Shown here: positions 23,517-35,000 of the stretch, one piece after another
Layout: each line of letters starts with the position of its first letter
Position numbering within the stretch: the stretch's first letter is position 1
Assembly: GCA_018857735.1 (NCBI GenBank)
Contig: JABMCL010003293.1
Coordinates: forward strand, 393,501 to 457,500
DNA length: 64,000 bases
Origin: Alviniconcha marisindica
Taxonomy: Eukaryota > Mollusca > Gastropoda > Provannidae
Direction: 5' to 3'
Program-made: the position numbers and the translations under genes
Notes under the pieces: generated by a model
Databases searched by the model: none
Seen by the model: only the letters and a program-made list of their open reading frames with translations
Told to the model about the DNA's origin: nothing

Positions 23517-23710
23517 CAAATAAAATGAAACCCGGTGGATGATAATGTCTGGAAATGGAAAAGCTGACTTCGCTGCAAAGCCTACTTTGATGACAGGGAT
23601 TTTTTTTATTTTTTTTTTCTCTCTCTCTAAAAATAAAATGAAACCTGATGGATAATACTGTCTGGAAAAGCTGACTGAGCTACAAACCTTGCTTTGATGA
23701 CAGGGATTTT
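23517..23710 (+). repeat. ~110-bp tandem duplication
   Basis: Two copies of a segment containing 'AAATAAAATGAAACC', 'GATAATGTCTGGAAA', 'AGCTGACT' and 'CTTTGATGACAGGGATTTTT'. Confidence 0.85.
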
Positions 23711-23951
23711 TGTGTGTGTTTTTAACACAAGGCCAGCCCAACAGCTCCCTGCAATTTGTGCTTTTAAGTGGATACAAAACCCACCAAGCTGATCAACTCC
23801 TTAGTGCTCAGTTAAAATTTGATGACATTCAAGCGAACTCAATTTTGCGGGGGACCTCTGGTCAATGGTCTTGTGGATGATGGATGGTGCAAAACCAACA
23901 CAAACAGGTAACCCAAGGAGACATACACTGTATGCCAAATCAGGTTCTAGC

Positions 23952-24183
23952 TTAACCCCTTCACTGCCATGATTTCATTTGAAATCGACCCATAAAAGTG
24001 TGAAATTTGAAACCCTTAAGTCTTTTTGTCTTCTTTTTTTCACACTGGCATGTGAAAGGATCTCCCTCAAAACGCATAGAATTGAAAATAAATGTTACAG
24101 GACTGGAAAATATATTGTTTGCAGGCACATCCGCGCACTATTCAGCCCGGAAATTTTACATGCTGGGGCAGTGAAGGGGTTAA
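23952..24183. mobile_element. 232-bp non-autonomous DNA element with TTAA target site
   Basis: Perfect terminal inverted repeats: 'TTAACCCCTTCACTGCC' at 23952-23968 and its reverse complement at 24167-24183. TTAA at each end is the piggyBac-type target duplication. No coding capacity; a MITE by structure. Confidence 0.85.
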
Positions 24184-24340
24184 AGGTATTCACCCTGTGC
24201 TGTCAGATGCAGCGTATGAACATCAATGATATGTCCAATGAGCATATGGAACATTGCACTTCCACAGTTGCAGCAAACTCCCCGCTGCCCCTGTTGAAAT
24301 CCCCAAAACACATCCAGATTTGTCCACCTCCAAACAAAAC

Positions 24341-27300
24341 TCAGCTTGACTCGTTTCCCAAACTCTCCTCATAAGTCTTTAACTGAATCATAAATCCTGG
24401 GTTGGGAAATGAAGCTGGGCGCTTGGAACGGAGGTAGGCAAAGGCATCATTTAGGGACATGCCCTTCTTCTTCATCAGATGAGCGAGCACAATGGTGGAT
24501 GAGCGTGAGATTCCAGCATTGCAATGCACCAACACACAGCCTTGAGAATCCAAGGCCTTGTCTATGAAGTCCAGGGCTTCTGGAAAGGCTTTGAAGATGG
24601 GGAACTCTGGGAGGTCCCGGAGGTCCAAGGATAAGTAGGTAAACTTCTCCGGGAAGAGGTTGTCGACATGTGAGGCAACGTTAAGAATGTGGGTCACATT
24701 GTGCTTCTCCAACAGTTCTAGGTTGTGAGCCACATCCTGAGAGCCTGTTTGCAAAGAAGCATGAACAAAATGTTGAGAGGAGTCATCAACTGTTTTACAA
24801 ACAAGACGAGACAAGAAACACTTTGTCTATAAAGCTGTTATCACACTTCATTGTTAAAAGACAGGGAAAACAATTAACAGCTGCATCCAGGTGGAAGGCA
24901 TTTAACTTTTAGATATCTACAGAACATCAACTCAGAAGGTGACATATGGCCAAGTGGTGCATCTGACATGGCCAAGTAGTGATGCACCAGAACACAATCT
25001 GAGAGGTTGCAGGTTCCAGTCGCAATTTGTTCAAATATATATATAATATCTGCCAACACCACCTTAAACTCTATGCTGGGTAAAGCTGCAGTCGCAAAAT
25101 TTGGCTTTCCTCAGAGAAAAGCACCCAATATTCCTTCTTGGAAAAATATTCCAGCTGGGCTATTGAAGAACACAAAATTCTCATAATCAACTGAGTCTTG
25201 ACAGTTAACAAACCATCACCTGCCAAAATTATTGCACAGCATTTGATTTACCAGTTGTAAAAGCTAGGTATATATCTCTGATCTGACACAATTGAAAAGA
25301 CAGGAATCTGCATTTTTACTTCAACCTTAAAATGATAGGTATTAATTATTATGAGCAATATATTATATATGGTCACCTGCCAAAATTATTGCACAGCATT
25401 TTTACCAATCGTAAAAAAATCATAAACATTTTAACATTATAACAAACTCACAAATGTGCATTTGGCAAATTTTGATCACATGGGAATGATCTTTTCCTGG
25501 GAACATTTGTATCTGACATAACTGAAAAGACCAGAATCTGCATTTTTTGTTTCAACCTCAAAATGTTAGGTATTAATTATTATGAGCAATATATTATTTG
25601 TCTGGACCAGAACAAACAACCTATGACAAGCACATATTGTTCAGTCACTGTAGGCTCTAGGAGCATAAACACTTAGAGTAGTTGTTGACTGCTTCCTCAT
25701 CAAAAAGCATTCATGACTGCACAGTATACACTATAATACAGCATAGTATTACTACAGTACAACCACGTTTGGACCACCGTAACAGTTACCCATAAAAAAT
25801 AGTGGTCTTCAAAAAATAAAAATAAGATTGATACATAGAGCGCCTAACCTGTACAGGCCTAAGCGCTTACACATTCTTTAAATGCACATATTTTCAAAAT
25901 TCAACACATACAACAGGAATGCACACATACACGCATGCACTCATACATACACACACACGCACACACACACACACACACACTCGCAGAGTCGTATAAAGAG
26001 CGTTGGTCTGAAATGAGGGGTTCATTTAAACTGAACTGTGGAGAAGTGGTGCCAAAGACAATGCAGGAGAATGAGTATTAATTACAAAAGAGTAAAAGAA
26101 ATTATTTCATCTGTTACATTTTCACTAATAAGACCGTGAATTGAAACAATACTTTACATCATGAGCCTGCATCACCCTTCTGGCATTAACCCTTTTAGGC
26201 CTGCAGCTTGATCTGCTGCCTGGGTGTTTTTAGCCTTGCTGCTCAAAAAACACAGCTGCTGAGTTTTGAGCACATTATCTACACATCTGCATATCAAAAT
26301 CTGCGCACATAATTACTGAAATTAAACAGGCAACACAGCGCTTGCATTTCAATAAATATCATTCATACACTATCTTTCAACATATCTTTCAATGAAGGAT
26401 GATGAAAGGATATTTGAGGTGTTACTACTGTATCTTCAGCCTCAAAGAGAGTCTGAAAACCGTCTTTTATTTCCAAACTATCTTGCTGACCAGTTTTGCA
26501 CAGTTGCTTGCTTGAATATGATAAAGAATCAACAATATCCAGATCAAAATCACTGTTCTTGTCAGCAAACACATCAGCTAAACCCCCCTGAGTGTGTAGT
26601 GTTGGCGATGATGTTGTAGAAACTGTAACATATGAAGAAATTCAGCAAACCTTGTTCTAATTGTGGAACATGGGAAAAGCTGAAGGAAGTGGGTTGTAGT
26701 TACCTCCTTCTTTCATTATTATGCATAGTTTTACAACTTTTAAAACCAGTTTGATGAAATGAGTTTCTGCACCCGTCTCCAAGTCTGGCGCAGGTGGACA
26801 AGACTGTTCAGTGGCGCCTGACTCTTGAGTCGGGCGCTGGGCATAACTGGATAAAGTAATCACCATGGCTACACATTCTCCACCCTCTATGCACACACCT
26901 GTCCATACATCTGCTATCTTGACTCTGGCTCCTGGACCACATTTGCATCCCCAGATGGGTCAGTTATCTTCAAACCCCAAGGAAAGCTGTTATTTAAAAC
27001 AAAACTAGCAACTCTTCTTATCTAGTATTAAAATGATGAGTATCCACTGATTACAGTGTCAGTTGCTGGAATCAATCACCATGGGCACAAGGACTTCACG
27101 TACACTCTACTCACCAATGATCAAGCCAGGCAGCACCTCCCCAACTTGTAAATCCTCCACCACGCTGCCACAATAGCCCAGACTGCCAAAGCTGATTGAC
27201 TTGGTAATTGTTCTTCCCGCCTCATCTTTACCTTCAACCACCTGCTTTCCATTTGGCAACGTAACCACAGTGTCAGTCTTGCGCAGTGAGGCTTTGTCAA

Positions 27301-27403
27301 AAGCACTGAGCTGGGCTGATAGGTCAAGAGGTGGAGGACATCTGTTCTGGTAGTTTGGGTGGGAAGGTTTACCTGCCCCTTGTTGTTTATCTCCTTCTGC
27401 CAT
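24341..27403 (-). CDS. DUSP19: Dual specificity phosphatase 19 (DUSP19)
   Basis: Two coding exons on the minus strand, 27403-27115 and 24744-24341 (TGA), joined in phase at a Gly codon. Donor is GTGAGT and acceptor CAG at 24747-24745. The protein is 230 aa against about 217 in human. Residues ~50-96 match the DUSP19 N-terminal region ('LPNGKQVVEGKDEAGRT', 'VVEDLQVGEVLPGLIIG'). The phosphatase domain follows, with 'SQDVAHNLELL', 'VTHILNVASHV', the general-acid loop 'LDLRDLPEF' (Asp ~140) and the active site 'VLVHCNAGISRSS' (HCX5R, Cys ~171, Arg ~177), so it looks catalytically competent. Known family role: atypical cytoplasmic DUSP acting on and scaffolding the MKK7/JNK pathway. Start chosen at the ATG at 27403 (context AAAATGG); the upstream open stretch begins with GTG. 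A strong acceptor (CAG at 27583-27581) shows this exon begins at 27580, so a 5' non-coding exon lies further upstream. Confidence 0.93.
24950..25060 (+). mobile_element. Possible tRNA-derived SINE head
   Basis: A tRNA-like segment has 'ATGGCCAAGTAGTGATGC' (A-box-like, about 24969-24986) and 'GGTTGCAGGTTCCAGTCGC' (B-box-like, about 25005-25023), ending in an AT repeat. It lies in the DUSP19 intron. Divergent, so only moderately supported. Confidence 0.45.
25215..25600 (+). repeat. ~160-220-bp duplication in the DUSP19 intron
   Basis: 'CACCTGCCAAAATTATTGCA' occurs at about 25218 and 25375. The pair 'GAATCTGCATTTTT' and 'GGTATTAATTATTATGAGCA' also occurs twice (about 25304-25359 and 25534-25589), which gives two diverged copies of one segment. 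Confidence 0.8.
25830..25985 (-). repeat. Dispersed retroelement-tail-like sequence plus CA run
   Basis: 'GAGCGCCTAACCTGTACAGG' and 'AAGCGCTTACA' resemble the 3' tails of other dispersed elements here (for example 'CAGAGTGCTTACAAAGAT' near 49117). A (CA)n run follows (25950-25980). Confidence 0.45.
26363..26622 (-). CDS. Possible alternative DUSP19 terminal exon, unrecognised protein
   Basis: On the minus strand a good acceptor (TTCTTCATATGTTACAG, ending at 26623) opens an 86-codon frame to a TGA at 26363. It contains 'ADVFADKNSDFDLDIVDSLS' and 'ISFHHPSLKDMLKDSV'. The exon starts in the phase needed to join DUSP19 exon 1 (one base, G, plus TT). The acidic, non-repetitive composition looks more protein-like than random AT-rich intron. 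No domain was recognised and no conservation can be tested here; a transposon-derived or chance ORF is equally possible. Confidence 0.25.
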
Positions 27404-28557
27404 TTTGGGTGGAACGGGGGGTGGGGTGGGGGTGCGGTGGGGTGGGGGGAGTCTCACAGGAGCTTCAACTACTGAACTAGTTCAAACTTCAAGTCGGTTT
27501 GATGTTCAGAGCTGCTGGATTGACAAGGCTGTTGCATTGTTGACTATCATTGGCGACATTATCGGTTTGAAAGGCAACACCTGAAACAACAAGAAAGAAC
27601 AAGAGTGCTGATGAACCCCCTACCTCTTTCAGCATTAACAAAGCCACAAACTATGACAAAGGGGAAAGGGTAGCACCCATATTCTGAGGAATAATCTCCA
27701 CGAACAGTGAATCGACCTAGGCACCCATCACACTTCATAGTAATAATAATAATAGTAGTGGTCATTTCTATAGCATGGTATCTCCCAACAAGGGTGAGCA
27801 CACTGTGCTTTACATGATCAACAAAATGTATATTTATAGTACACACAAAACCTCAAGAAATGTGAAACTGAAAAATACATTATATTAAAAAATATAAAAA
27901 ATGGTTTCCCCGCACAACACACCACTATGTAACCCATACTTACATTGTAATAGGGCAACACTGAACACTGCATGCATCTTAAAGTTGTCCAACTGCTGCC
28001 CCCCCCACGCCCCACCCCAAAAATATATTTAAAAAATCAGCTGCGTAATAATTAACAGTTATGTGAACTTGAAGTAAAAGAAGAAATTAAGAAATAAGGA
28101 ATGTTTAGAATGAAAGTGTCAAGATTGTGTTTTAGTTAAGATCTAGTCTAAGATTATGTAACACATAGATCTATAAATAATACACGTGCACTCAAGCATA
28201 CTAGATGTAACAGAACCTACTTGTTGTTGACATGGTAGGTCTAGCTGATTTTAAAAGCAGAAATCATGCACGACAAAAAAATCAATACACGCAAACGGCA
28301 AGTGTGAATCACTGAATGAGCGGGTGAAAAGATGGGAACGAAAACAAACAAACACTTTGCACTTTTTTATTTGCTGCTACCTTATAACGTAACTTTTCAA
28401 CCAGACAAAATACGGACCTCGCAGAAATATGCAGTCGATTGCAGACAAATACACTGGCAAGCAACCAAACACCACCGCAGTTGTAAACCAATAGCAATGA
28501 TGAGTGGGTAACTGTTACAGCAAATGTACATTGTGGAGAGTTGTTGCCCTTGTAGAA
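27404..28557. promoter_or_regulatory. Head-to-head DUSP19/FBXL18 upstream region
   Basis: About 1.15 kb separate the two start codons, which point away from each other, so a shared or bidirectional promoter is likely. On the DUSP19 side, 27404-27580 is 5' UTR behind an intron acceptor. A dispersed repeat copy lies at 27740-27845. There is no obvious CpG-dense block and no clear TATA element. Confidence 0.5.
27740..27845 (-). mobile_element. Dispersed SINE-like repeat, minus copy
   Basis: Its reverse complement ('TTTTGTTGATCATGTAAAGC', then 'GTGTGCTCACCCTTGTTGG') matches 31700-31775 on the plus strand and ends in a TAA/TTA triplet run typical of retroposed tails. Confidence 0.6.
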
Positions 28558-31500
28558 ATGTCGTCGAGAGATGTGCACAACTACTTTGACAAGCTGCCCG
28601 ACGATATATTGTTGAATATATTTCATAATTTGACTGACTTCGACCTTTCTGTTGTGCGTAAAGTCTGTCAGCGGTTTGAATCAGTGGGCAAAGACCGAGA
28701 GCTAATAAGGTAAGTTGGAAATTTCGTAATTTATGACAGCACAGTTCGTTCTTCACGGTATATTCGCATTGTCTTTTATTTCACTTTTTCCCCCAGTCTT
28801 CAAATCAACAAGCCTAGCCGACATTGGCGGTAGTTATTTTACTTTAGTGTGCACACTGCAGTAGATCAAACGGAATAAAGGTGACATTTTCTTCTGTCTA
28901 GAGACCACCTTTGTGATGTGAGAATGATACACTGTATTGACCTACTTTAAAGATTCGTGTATTGGTTAAAACGAAACAAAACAATTATTTTTCCCGTTGT
29001 TAAAACTGTTCTCACTGGTTGTGCTCTTTATAGCATAATATATGTTGATCTACTGCCTACTGGGCTTGCTTGAGATCAAGTTCGTGTGACAGACAGTGAG
29101 ACACACAGGTGTGCTGTTGTTGTATAAAGTAGTAATGAGCTGTCAAAACAATGCCATCTTTTTAAATAGTTCTTCAAAGAATCAGACAGCATCCAGATAC
29201 GATTTGCTAGTGTGTTTTTTAACAAAAACTCTACAGTCATGAAGGTGAAGCCCACATGCACTTGTGATATGCACAGTGGTCTGCTGGCGTCCCTTTTCTG
29301 GCTTTAGTTTCAGTTTTGCTCAACCACTGAACCAGTGAACCACAAAAATGATGAGAGTTTTAACTGTCATTAATGATTAAAAATTATTGGCATAAAATGA
29401 TTAGGCTACATTGGTCCTGGTGTCCCTTTTCTGGCTTTAGTTTCAGTTTTGCTCAACCACTGAACCAGTGAACCACAAAAATGATGAGAGTTTTAACTGT
29501 CATTAATGATTAAAAATTATTGGCATAAAACTGATTAGGCTACGTTGGTCCTAATTATCAGTATCAACTATCATCATCATGTCTCCTTCTCAAGTTCTTT
29601 TTTTGTGTGTTTTTCTTTGTTCTTTTCTGTCCAGAAATGTGTCCTTTATGGGATGCTACCAGGTGTCCAGCAACCTTGTGGTCAACTACCTCCAGCCCAT
29701 CAAGCAGAATGTGGAATCTCTGAACCTGAACTATTGCTACTGGCTTGCCCCAGGATGCTGCGATACCATTGTGAAGTGCACCAACCTGGTCAGCCTGCAC
29801 CTCCTCCACATCAACATTTCCGTAAAGCGCCTGGTGGGGCTCCTGGGTGCACTGAAAAAACTGCAGCGTGTGTCCGTCACCATCAAAAATGTGCGGGAGT
29901 TTCAGACATTGCTGGACAAGACTCCAAGGGCTCAGGAGACGATGAGAGGCGTGCGCGTTCTGACCATTCAGGTGAAGAACCAGCCTGTGCAGGCACAGAT
30001 GATGACCATGCACTTCTTGGCAGTGACCAGTTTCTTTGAGTATTGCCCATCCTTGGAGGAGTTCCATGTACAAGGGTTGTTCTGTACCAAAGGAATCCCT
30101 CCCTATGTTGTCAATCCTCAGGTAAGTGTTGAACACCCTTGATTTGGTTGCCCTGTCATGATTTTTTCTTCTTATTATTTTTGCAATACAGCACTTGGGT
30201 TAGTTTGAAGTTGAACCCCTGAACATCAAGCAAAAGTGGATTTAAGAGAAGGGTTTGTTTAAAATAAATGGAGAGGTTTCAGAAAATTGGGCTTATAAAA
30301 CTTCCGTCTGTTCCACACACCAACCAGAAAAGTGCTGGTGCACTATCCTTTCAGCAACACTGTTAACACTAACAGTAACAACACTGTTAACAGGCTCTAG
30401 GTGTGTGGAATTTGCTACCACTGAATATCTGCCTCATCATGCCTTTGTCTTCTTTGGAGGCTCAACATAAAGCACGCCTCTTTTGCACTGCCTTTCCGTA
30501 ATAGAGCTCTACATGTCTGTCTTTGGGAAAAGCTAATTATATGTTGTAGACAAGGAATGAAGGACAGCTGAGTGAGGTGTGTGTTTTTGTTTTTAATGTT
30601 TGAATTTTGTTATATATAGTATATTATTATTAATAATTTAATATGCATAGCACTTGTTATTTGTATTGATTTTTTATATCATATATTTTTTGGTGTTTTT
30701 TTTAGTTGTAAATTGCAATTTGCATTGTGATATTGTTAATTGTACAATACCATGAGTTTTTTAGTTTTTGTGTGTGTTTGTGTGTGGTCATAATATTATT
30801 ATATATATATATATATATGAATATATTGTTTTTATTAAACATTACTATTAAAGGAGACTTGGTACTCTCACATCAAGGGTTCCACCTTCAGTTTAAGTTC
30901 TGGTCACTTACTTGGGGGAGTTGAAGCTATGATAGATTTATAATAGTCCATTCCTAACATTGGTTGAACTGTATTTGAGTTTCTACTGAACTTTGTCCCC
31001 ACTACCACTAATCCAGAAAGCTCTCAGAGATTCCCTCAGTTAATGAAGCCTGGAGTAGGTTAATAATACCTGTGCACACTTTACCTGTGTATCATTACAA
31101 AAATTTACATCACTTTTACTACTCAGTACTACTTAGGTACAAATATATTGAAGAATAGACAATATGGTATTAATTTAAATGTGTGTTAATTGTGTAAATA
31201 GTACACTTCATTTTCATATTCCAGTGACTGATATTTTCCCATGTTTTTCAAACTGTTATGGCAGATAAAAAAGCTACACAATCTGAAGAACATACACACA
31301 ATGAGCGTCAGTGATGCCATAGACCCATTTGCTCGCATGTTCTTCTTTGGTGCCTTGCTGGAGGTTTGCAAGCTGCCAGAGCTGCGATTTCGGACTCTGC
31401 TGCAACCCCTGGTAGTAAATGAACATCTGCAGAGGAAGGTAGACTTTGTCACTTGCATGAAACGCATTGAGCATTTGCAGAACCTGGACATCTCACAAAC

Positions 31501-32011
31501 CATTGCTGCCATACCAAATGAGGTGAGGGCTATCTTGAAAATGTAGAGGATGAGTGAATAGTTCATCTGAATGTTTCCAAGACCTTCCCTATCCCTCACT
31601 TCCCCTTACATTCCTTCTGTATGCCCATGTGTTTGTGCGGGTGTGGTGTGCTAGGAATACAGTATTACGATTGTGCATTATTTTGTAGGTTTTATGTATA
31701 TGTATACATTTTTGTTGATCTTGTAAAGCATGGTGTGCTTACACTTATTGGTGAGGTACAGCACTATAAAAATGACTGCTGTTTTTATTTTAACTGCTGT
31801 TACTGTTATTTGGTGGTTTTATCTGTATTTAATAATTTATTTGACAAAAGATGCACTCTTTTTGTTTCACATTTGACCTCCTCCATGTTGGTTTCCTGAA
31901 TTCCTCTTTACCGGTGAAAATCAGAAATTCTGAAAACGTTGGTTCATGACGTATTTGATGCTTTTGCCACTCATGCCAGCCTTGTTTATGACATTCATAG
32001 ATATGTCTGCA

Positions 32012-32070
<59 letters not shown>

Positions 32071-35000
32071 GTATATCCTATAAATGACAACACTCATGCT
32101 AGTCATGGTCATACTCTTGCAACTTTCTAACATTGATTTTAACAAACAGGGTGAGAAAAAGTGCTCTATGTGTGTATATTTAATTTCATTTTTATCAGTA
32201 TTCAATAGGGCTGTCATGCCTCTTAGTCTTAGATGTAATATATAAAATTTACATAATATATATATAATACATACATTTATCATTTCCCCTTACAAGAAAA
32301 GAAACAAAGAAGTATTGTTACTGTATTGAGTACAAGTACACATTTACAAGTGATACTTTCACAGGTGTATCAGCTGAAAAGAGCAGTGCTTCTGCAGTAC
32401 CTGAATGTTGCGGACAACTCTTTGATCGACAGCCAGAGTCTGCATGCCCTGGCTGACAGTTGTCGTCACCTCACCAGCATCAACCTGAGAGACTGCCACC
32501 ACCTGTACTTCAGGCGTCCCCAGGTGCATGATGGGGCACTGTTGTCTTTGTGTCTGTGTCTGTCGCAGTGTCACCAGATATTTGTTTCGTTCTTGACAAA
32601 AATAAGTACCTGTTTAGTATGTTTAAAAAAATAAAAAATCTGAAACAAGAATGACTGCTAGCATTCTAAAACAAGGTCCAGACACATAAAAGGTTAAAAG
32701 AACACTATCATGTGTTTTGTTCTAATAAATAGCGTTACTGCATTAGGTGTGTGTATGCTGTCTGCATTCTCTGTATTTTTTCATTTTTTTCTCTTTGATC
32801 ATTGTCCCACATGTTTCTGTATCCCAGTATGTTTTGGTGTACATTTTTATAAGGTTGTACTTACAGTACACAGACTTGTGCAAGTGTATGTAGGATAAAG
32901 GGCATTTAACAGATCAGTACATTTAGGTGCAGTTTGGAGATATTCTGGGTTTTGACTGTTTGGCTTATGAGGTAATTGACATGTCCTAACTTTCAACAAC
33001 AACAACAACAAATAAAGGAAGAGCAAGAAAAAAAACTTATGGGGGCACATTTATGTACAGTTCGCAGACATTCTGTTGTTTGACTGGTTTTGGCTCATGA
33101 GGTAACTGACATGTACAAGCTTTCAGCAACAACAACAACAACAAATAAAAGAAGAGCAAGAAAAAGAAAATAACGGTGTGATGAAAATGTACAATAAGCA
33201 AACAAAATGACCCCAGCATTAATTTTTCAATTTTTATTTCATGTCTAGTCAGTCAGGGTAATAAAAAAAAATCTGATGGCTGTTCTTGTGTTTGCTGTGT
33301 GCGTGCACACACATGTAGGCTGAGGAGTCCGGCCACAAACATGTAGACATGAGTGGGCTGCAGTCCCTTGTGGTCAACTGCACGGCGCTTCGTCACATCA
33401 ATGTCAGCGGTGTTCACATCCACTCCAAAGACCTGTCTGACACTGGCTACACCAGTCTTTGCCACTTGCTGGCTCTCAACACACGTAGGTGTCCCCTTGC
33501 TGTTTTGCTGGCTCTCAACACGTATAGGTGTCCTCTTGCTGTTTTGCTGGCTCTCAACACACATAGGTGTCCTCTTGCTGTTTTGCTGGCTCTCAACACA
33601 CATAGGTGTCCTCTTGCTGTATTGCTGGCTCTCAAGACACGTAGGTGTCCCCTTGCTGTTTTGCTGGCTGTCAACACGTATAGGTGTCCTCTTGCTGTAT
33701 TGCTGGCTCTCAACACACATAGGTGTCCTCTTGCTGTATTGCTGGCTCTCAAGACACGTAGGTGTCCTCTTGCTGTTTTGCTGGCTCTCGACACGTATAG
33801 GTGTCCTCTTGCTGTTTTGCTGGCTCTCAAGACACGTAGGTGTCCTCTTGCTGTTTTGCTGCTCTTGACACACGTAGGTGTCCTCTTGCTATTTTTACCC
33901 ACCCCCACCCCCAACAAAGGGGAAGGGGGGAGTATTCTTGTTCCTGGAATCACCATGTCCATCTCTCTTTCTGTTCAGTTCTCTGGCTTTGTCCAGAAGA
34001 TATCTCCTGAACTGCTCAACCTTTTGTAACCAGACTTGGTATGGTGGTGCATCATCATGGGACAGAGTGTAGTACTCATTTCTTTTTAAATAAAATAAAT
34101 AAATGGATTGCTATCTTCAAGGTCAAGGTCACAGTGGAGGCTTACATATAATCAGAATATGACTGCGGAAGAGCTGGTTGAAGCTGAAGCAGGTATTTTG
34201 CTAGTGTTATATTAATTGCCATTCCTGTCTATCTGTCCATCCCTCTGTCCCCATCCAGTGATGAGTAGCATGTTTGCGTCCCAACACTGCTGGCGAGGGT
34301 CATATTTTTTATAGTGGGGGAAGGGGGTGGTATGGGGTATGTTTAGAATTAGAGAGACCCCTGACCTATTAAAAAAAGAAGTTTTTCAAAGATGCACAAC
34401 CTGAAATGAAGCTGGGTGAGGGCTTGAGGGTATCTCAGCGGTTCCAACAGGTTACACATGGTAGCGCAGGATGGCTAGCTGTCTGGCATTTCAGAAGGGA
34501 GCCCCCGGTAACGTGATCACGTCAGCATTGCAGTGAGGAGCTAATCTCTTGATGCTTGTTGTTTTCAGAGTGGAAGACCATCTCCTTGTCACCCTGCTGT
34601 CTGTATCCCAGATCTCAAGATGCAAGCGTTGCGACCAGGCGGGGAAAACGTGGAAAGATGGCGCACGGTGGTGGCAGCGCGCCTAAACGTGCCCGCATAG
34701 GAGTCCAAGGCCCAGATTTGGTGTGTTTTGGGTAGTGCTGGCTGGATGATTGAAATATTAGAGCAACGCGTTTGTATTCTGTTTCTGAGCCTCTAGACTC
34801 TTTCACAAGTGTTATCTCCACTGGCAATGGTGTGTGTGTGTAGGTGTTCTGTGTGTGTGTGTGTTGCTAGTGGCATGTTATTGTAAAAAGTTCTGTGCTC
34901 TCACTTTATGCAGAAGACAGGGTGATGTAAAAATTAATTTTATTATCATCATTTAGCTTGTGTAAAATGGGATTGATCATATTTTCAGGGTTTTTTTTTG

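Noticed and set aside
27404..27457. Longer DUSP19 N-terminus ('RLPPPHRTPTPPP')
   Set aside because: The upstream in-frame codon at 27457 is GTG, not ATG; the first ATG with good context is at 27403.
28504..28557. Eighteen-residue N-terminal extension of FBXL18
   Set aside because: It would start at GTG; the ATG at 28558 gives the family-length protein.
33253..33962. Minus-strand ORFs of 206 and 171 codons over the FBXL18 exon-5 array
   Set aside because: Antisense shadows of the 39-bp units; the plus strand carries the real exon.
34128..34142. 'TCAAGGTCAAGGTCAC' as a nuclear-receptor response element
   Set aside because: It matches a half-site pair by sequence, but it sits in an intronic repeat-like segment and nothing else supports regulation.
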